Positions 62,822 through 64,000 of a stretch of 64,000 bases of DNA are shown here, piece by piece. Made by a program: the position numbers and the translations under genes. The first letter of the stretch is position 1. The number at the start of each line of letters is the position of its first letter. A model generated the notes under the pieces. That model worked only from the letters and a program-made list of their open reading frames with translations, ran no database searches and was not told the DNA's origin. Source of the stretch: Caballeronia grimmiae (GTDB lineage: Bacteria > Pseudomonadota > Gammaproteobacteria > Burkholderiales > Burkholderiaceae). The stretch is from contig NZ_JFHE01000002.1 in the NCBI RefSeq assembly GCF_000698555.1, forward strand, positions 62,001 to 126,000, given 5' to 3'.

Positions 62822-64000
62822 TTATTCGGGCGCGGATTCGTAGTTGTGCGCGACGTAGGCGCTGCTGCCATAACGTCCCGCGAGCGCCTTGTCCGCCGTA
62901 TGCAGCGAGACGCCGTTGAGCAGGACGCCGGTCACGCGTGCGCCGGTCTGATTGAGCCGCTTCATCGACTCCTTGATCTCTCCGACGCGCGTCCGTCCAT
63001 ACAGGCCCACGAGGAAGATCGATGCGGCGGCGGGAGCGATCGCGCCCGCATCGGAAACGGCCAGCACGGCCGGTGCATCGACGAGCACGATGTCATAGAG
63101 CGACGACGCTTCCTGAATGGTCTCGCGATACTTCGCGCTCAACAGCAGCTCGGCCGGACTCGCCGGATACGGGCCGCCTTGCAGCACATCGAGATTGGGC
63201 AACACCTCGCGATGGATCGTGCCTTCGAGCGTATGCGTGCCGAGCAGAATGTTCGCGAGCCCCGGCCCCTGCTGAATGCCGAATTGCCGATGCAGATAGC
63301 CCTTGCGCAAGTCCGCATCGACCAGAAGCACGCGCGTGCCGCCCGATGCGAGCACCGTAGCGAGGTTCGCGGACAGAAACGACTTGCCGACGCCCGGCAG
63401 CGGGCCCGCGATCATCACCACGTTGTTGCGCGCGCCGACCAGCGTGAACTGCAACGCCGAGCGCAGGATGCGCAACGCCTCCACGGTCGGGTCTTTCGGA
63501 AACTGCGACGCGAGCACCGCCTGACGCGGCGCCGTGCCGTTGGCGACGCTCGACAGCGCCGGCTGACGCGCACTTTGCGGGATCGTCGCGAACACGCTCA
63601 GGCCGGTCTCGATCTCGATCTCCTGGGTATCGGTGACGCCCCGGAAGATGCGATCGAGCAGCATCGCAAGGCCGACGGCGAAGAACATGCCCAGCGCGAG
63701 CCCGATTGCGATAGCCAGCCACTTGATCGGCTTGACCGGCAGCTCGGGCACGTCGGCGGTGTCGATCAGTTGCACCGATGCCGCCTTGCCCGCCTTGATC
63801 AGCATCATCTCTTCGATGTTGTTGCGCAGCGCCGTATAAAGGTCCGTGCTCACGCGGACGTTGCGCAGGAGACGCAGCGCGCCTTGTTCTTCCATCGGCA
63901 TCGAACGGGTACGGTCGTTCAGCTTCGCGAGGAACTGTTCCGTTGCGGCGATCTGCTTGTCGATGGAGGTGATGCGCGGGTGCGCCGTCGAAAACGTGGT
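62822..64000 (-). CDS. Wzc-like polysaccharide co-polymerase and tyrosine kinase, C-terminal part
   Basis: This fragment of 392 codons has no start in the window; it continues past the right edge. It has the end of the periplasmic coiled coil, [22 protein letters not shown] as the second membrane helix, and the BY-kinase domain. Kinase motifs are Walker [17 protein letters not shown], Walker A' [11 protein letters not shown] and Walker [10 protein letters not shown]. The C-terminus contains scattered tyrosines ([18 protein letters not shown]), fewer than the usual Tyr cluster. It controls polymer length and export in Wzx/Wzy systems and is the first visible gene of the operon. Confidence 0.92.
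   Translation of the reverse strand, partial: TTFSTAHPRITSIDKQIAATEQFLAKLNDRTRSMPMEEQGALRLLRNVRVSTDLYTALRNNIEEMMLIKAGKAASVQLIDTADVPELPVKPIKWLAIAIGLALGMFFAVGLAMLLDRIFRGVTDTQEIEIETGLSVFATIPQSARQPALSSVANGTAPRQAVLASQFPKDPTVEALRILRSALQFTLVGARNNVVMIAGPLPGVGKSFLSANLATVLASGGTRVLLVDADLRKGYLHRQFGIQQGPGLANILLGTHTLEGTIHREVLPNLDVLQGGPYPASPAELLLSAKYRETIQEASSLYDIVLVDAPAVLAVSDAGAIAPAAASIFLVGLYGRTRVGEIKESMKRLNQTGARVTGVLLNGVSLHTADKALAGRYGSSAYVAHNYESAPE

Overview
The window looks like chromosome from a high-GC betaproteobacterium of the Burkholderia, Paraburkholderia and Caballeronia group. The basis is dense GC-rich coding sequence, a Burkholderia-type trimeric porin, many LysR, IclR and GlxA-type regulators, stacked sugar and acid catabolic operons, a formaldehyde-activating enzyme, and a large exopolysaccharide locus. 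No rRNA, tRNA, CRISPR array, insertion sequence or prophage was seen. Species-level placement cannot be made by eye.

Left part (1-17.3 kb): catabolism. An Old Yellow Enzyme homologue and a porin are on the minus strand. Next comes a plus-strand operon with an AldA-like aldehyde dehydrogenase, an MFS carrier, an enolase-superfamily acid-sugar dehydratase and a GMC oxidoreductase, followed by two tandem LysR regulators. A large secreted multicopper oxidase stands alone with its own terminator. A minus-strand pair (MHS transporter plus a divergent type II dehydroquinase-like protein) faces an IclR regulator, and a GlxA-type AraC regulator follows.

Middle (17.5-27 kb): a beta-carbonic anhydrase, an NmrA-type reductase, and a two-component system whose response regulator is a sigma-54 activator. 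Directly after the activator gene lie three palindromes spaced exactly 20 bp centre to centre, a near-consensus sigma-54 promoter, and two genes built from four copies of the same small domain, one a lipoprotein and one cytosolic. This looks like a complete, self-contained and poorly described signalling module. Three transporter genes follow.

C1 and aldehyde region (27-38.4 kb): an MFS carrier, succinate-semialdehyde dehydrogenase, aldo/keto reductase and Fae (formaldehyde-activating enzyme) on the minus strand. Then come a phosphopantetheinyl-transferase-like protein that has lost its catalytic residues, a NitT/TauT-type ABC importer, an OmpR-type two-component system, and a second Fae homologue. 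That homologue lacks the conserved histidine and has a consensus sigma-54 promoter.

Right part (38.4-64 kb): an AttEFGH-like ABC and lipocalin operon, a YeeE/TsuA-type sulfur transporter and BluB. From about 45 kb to the window end is a surface polysaccharide locus: CE4 deacetylase, WecA-like initiating transferase, acetyltransferase, EpsG-like polymerase, two GNAT/FemAB-like acyltransferases and two paralogous pectate-lyase-fold proteins. It ends in a minus-strand operon (read from 64 kb leftward) of Wzc-like kinase, WbpO/TviB dehydrogenase, WbpP/TviC epimerase, MurJ-family flippase and three GT4 glycosyltransferases. The sugar-nucleotide genes point to a polymer containing N-acetylgalactosaminuronic acid, as in Vi antigen.
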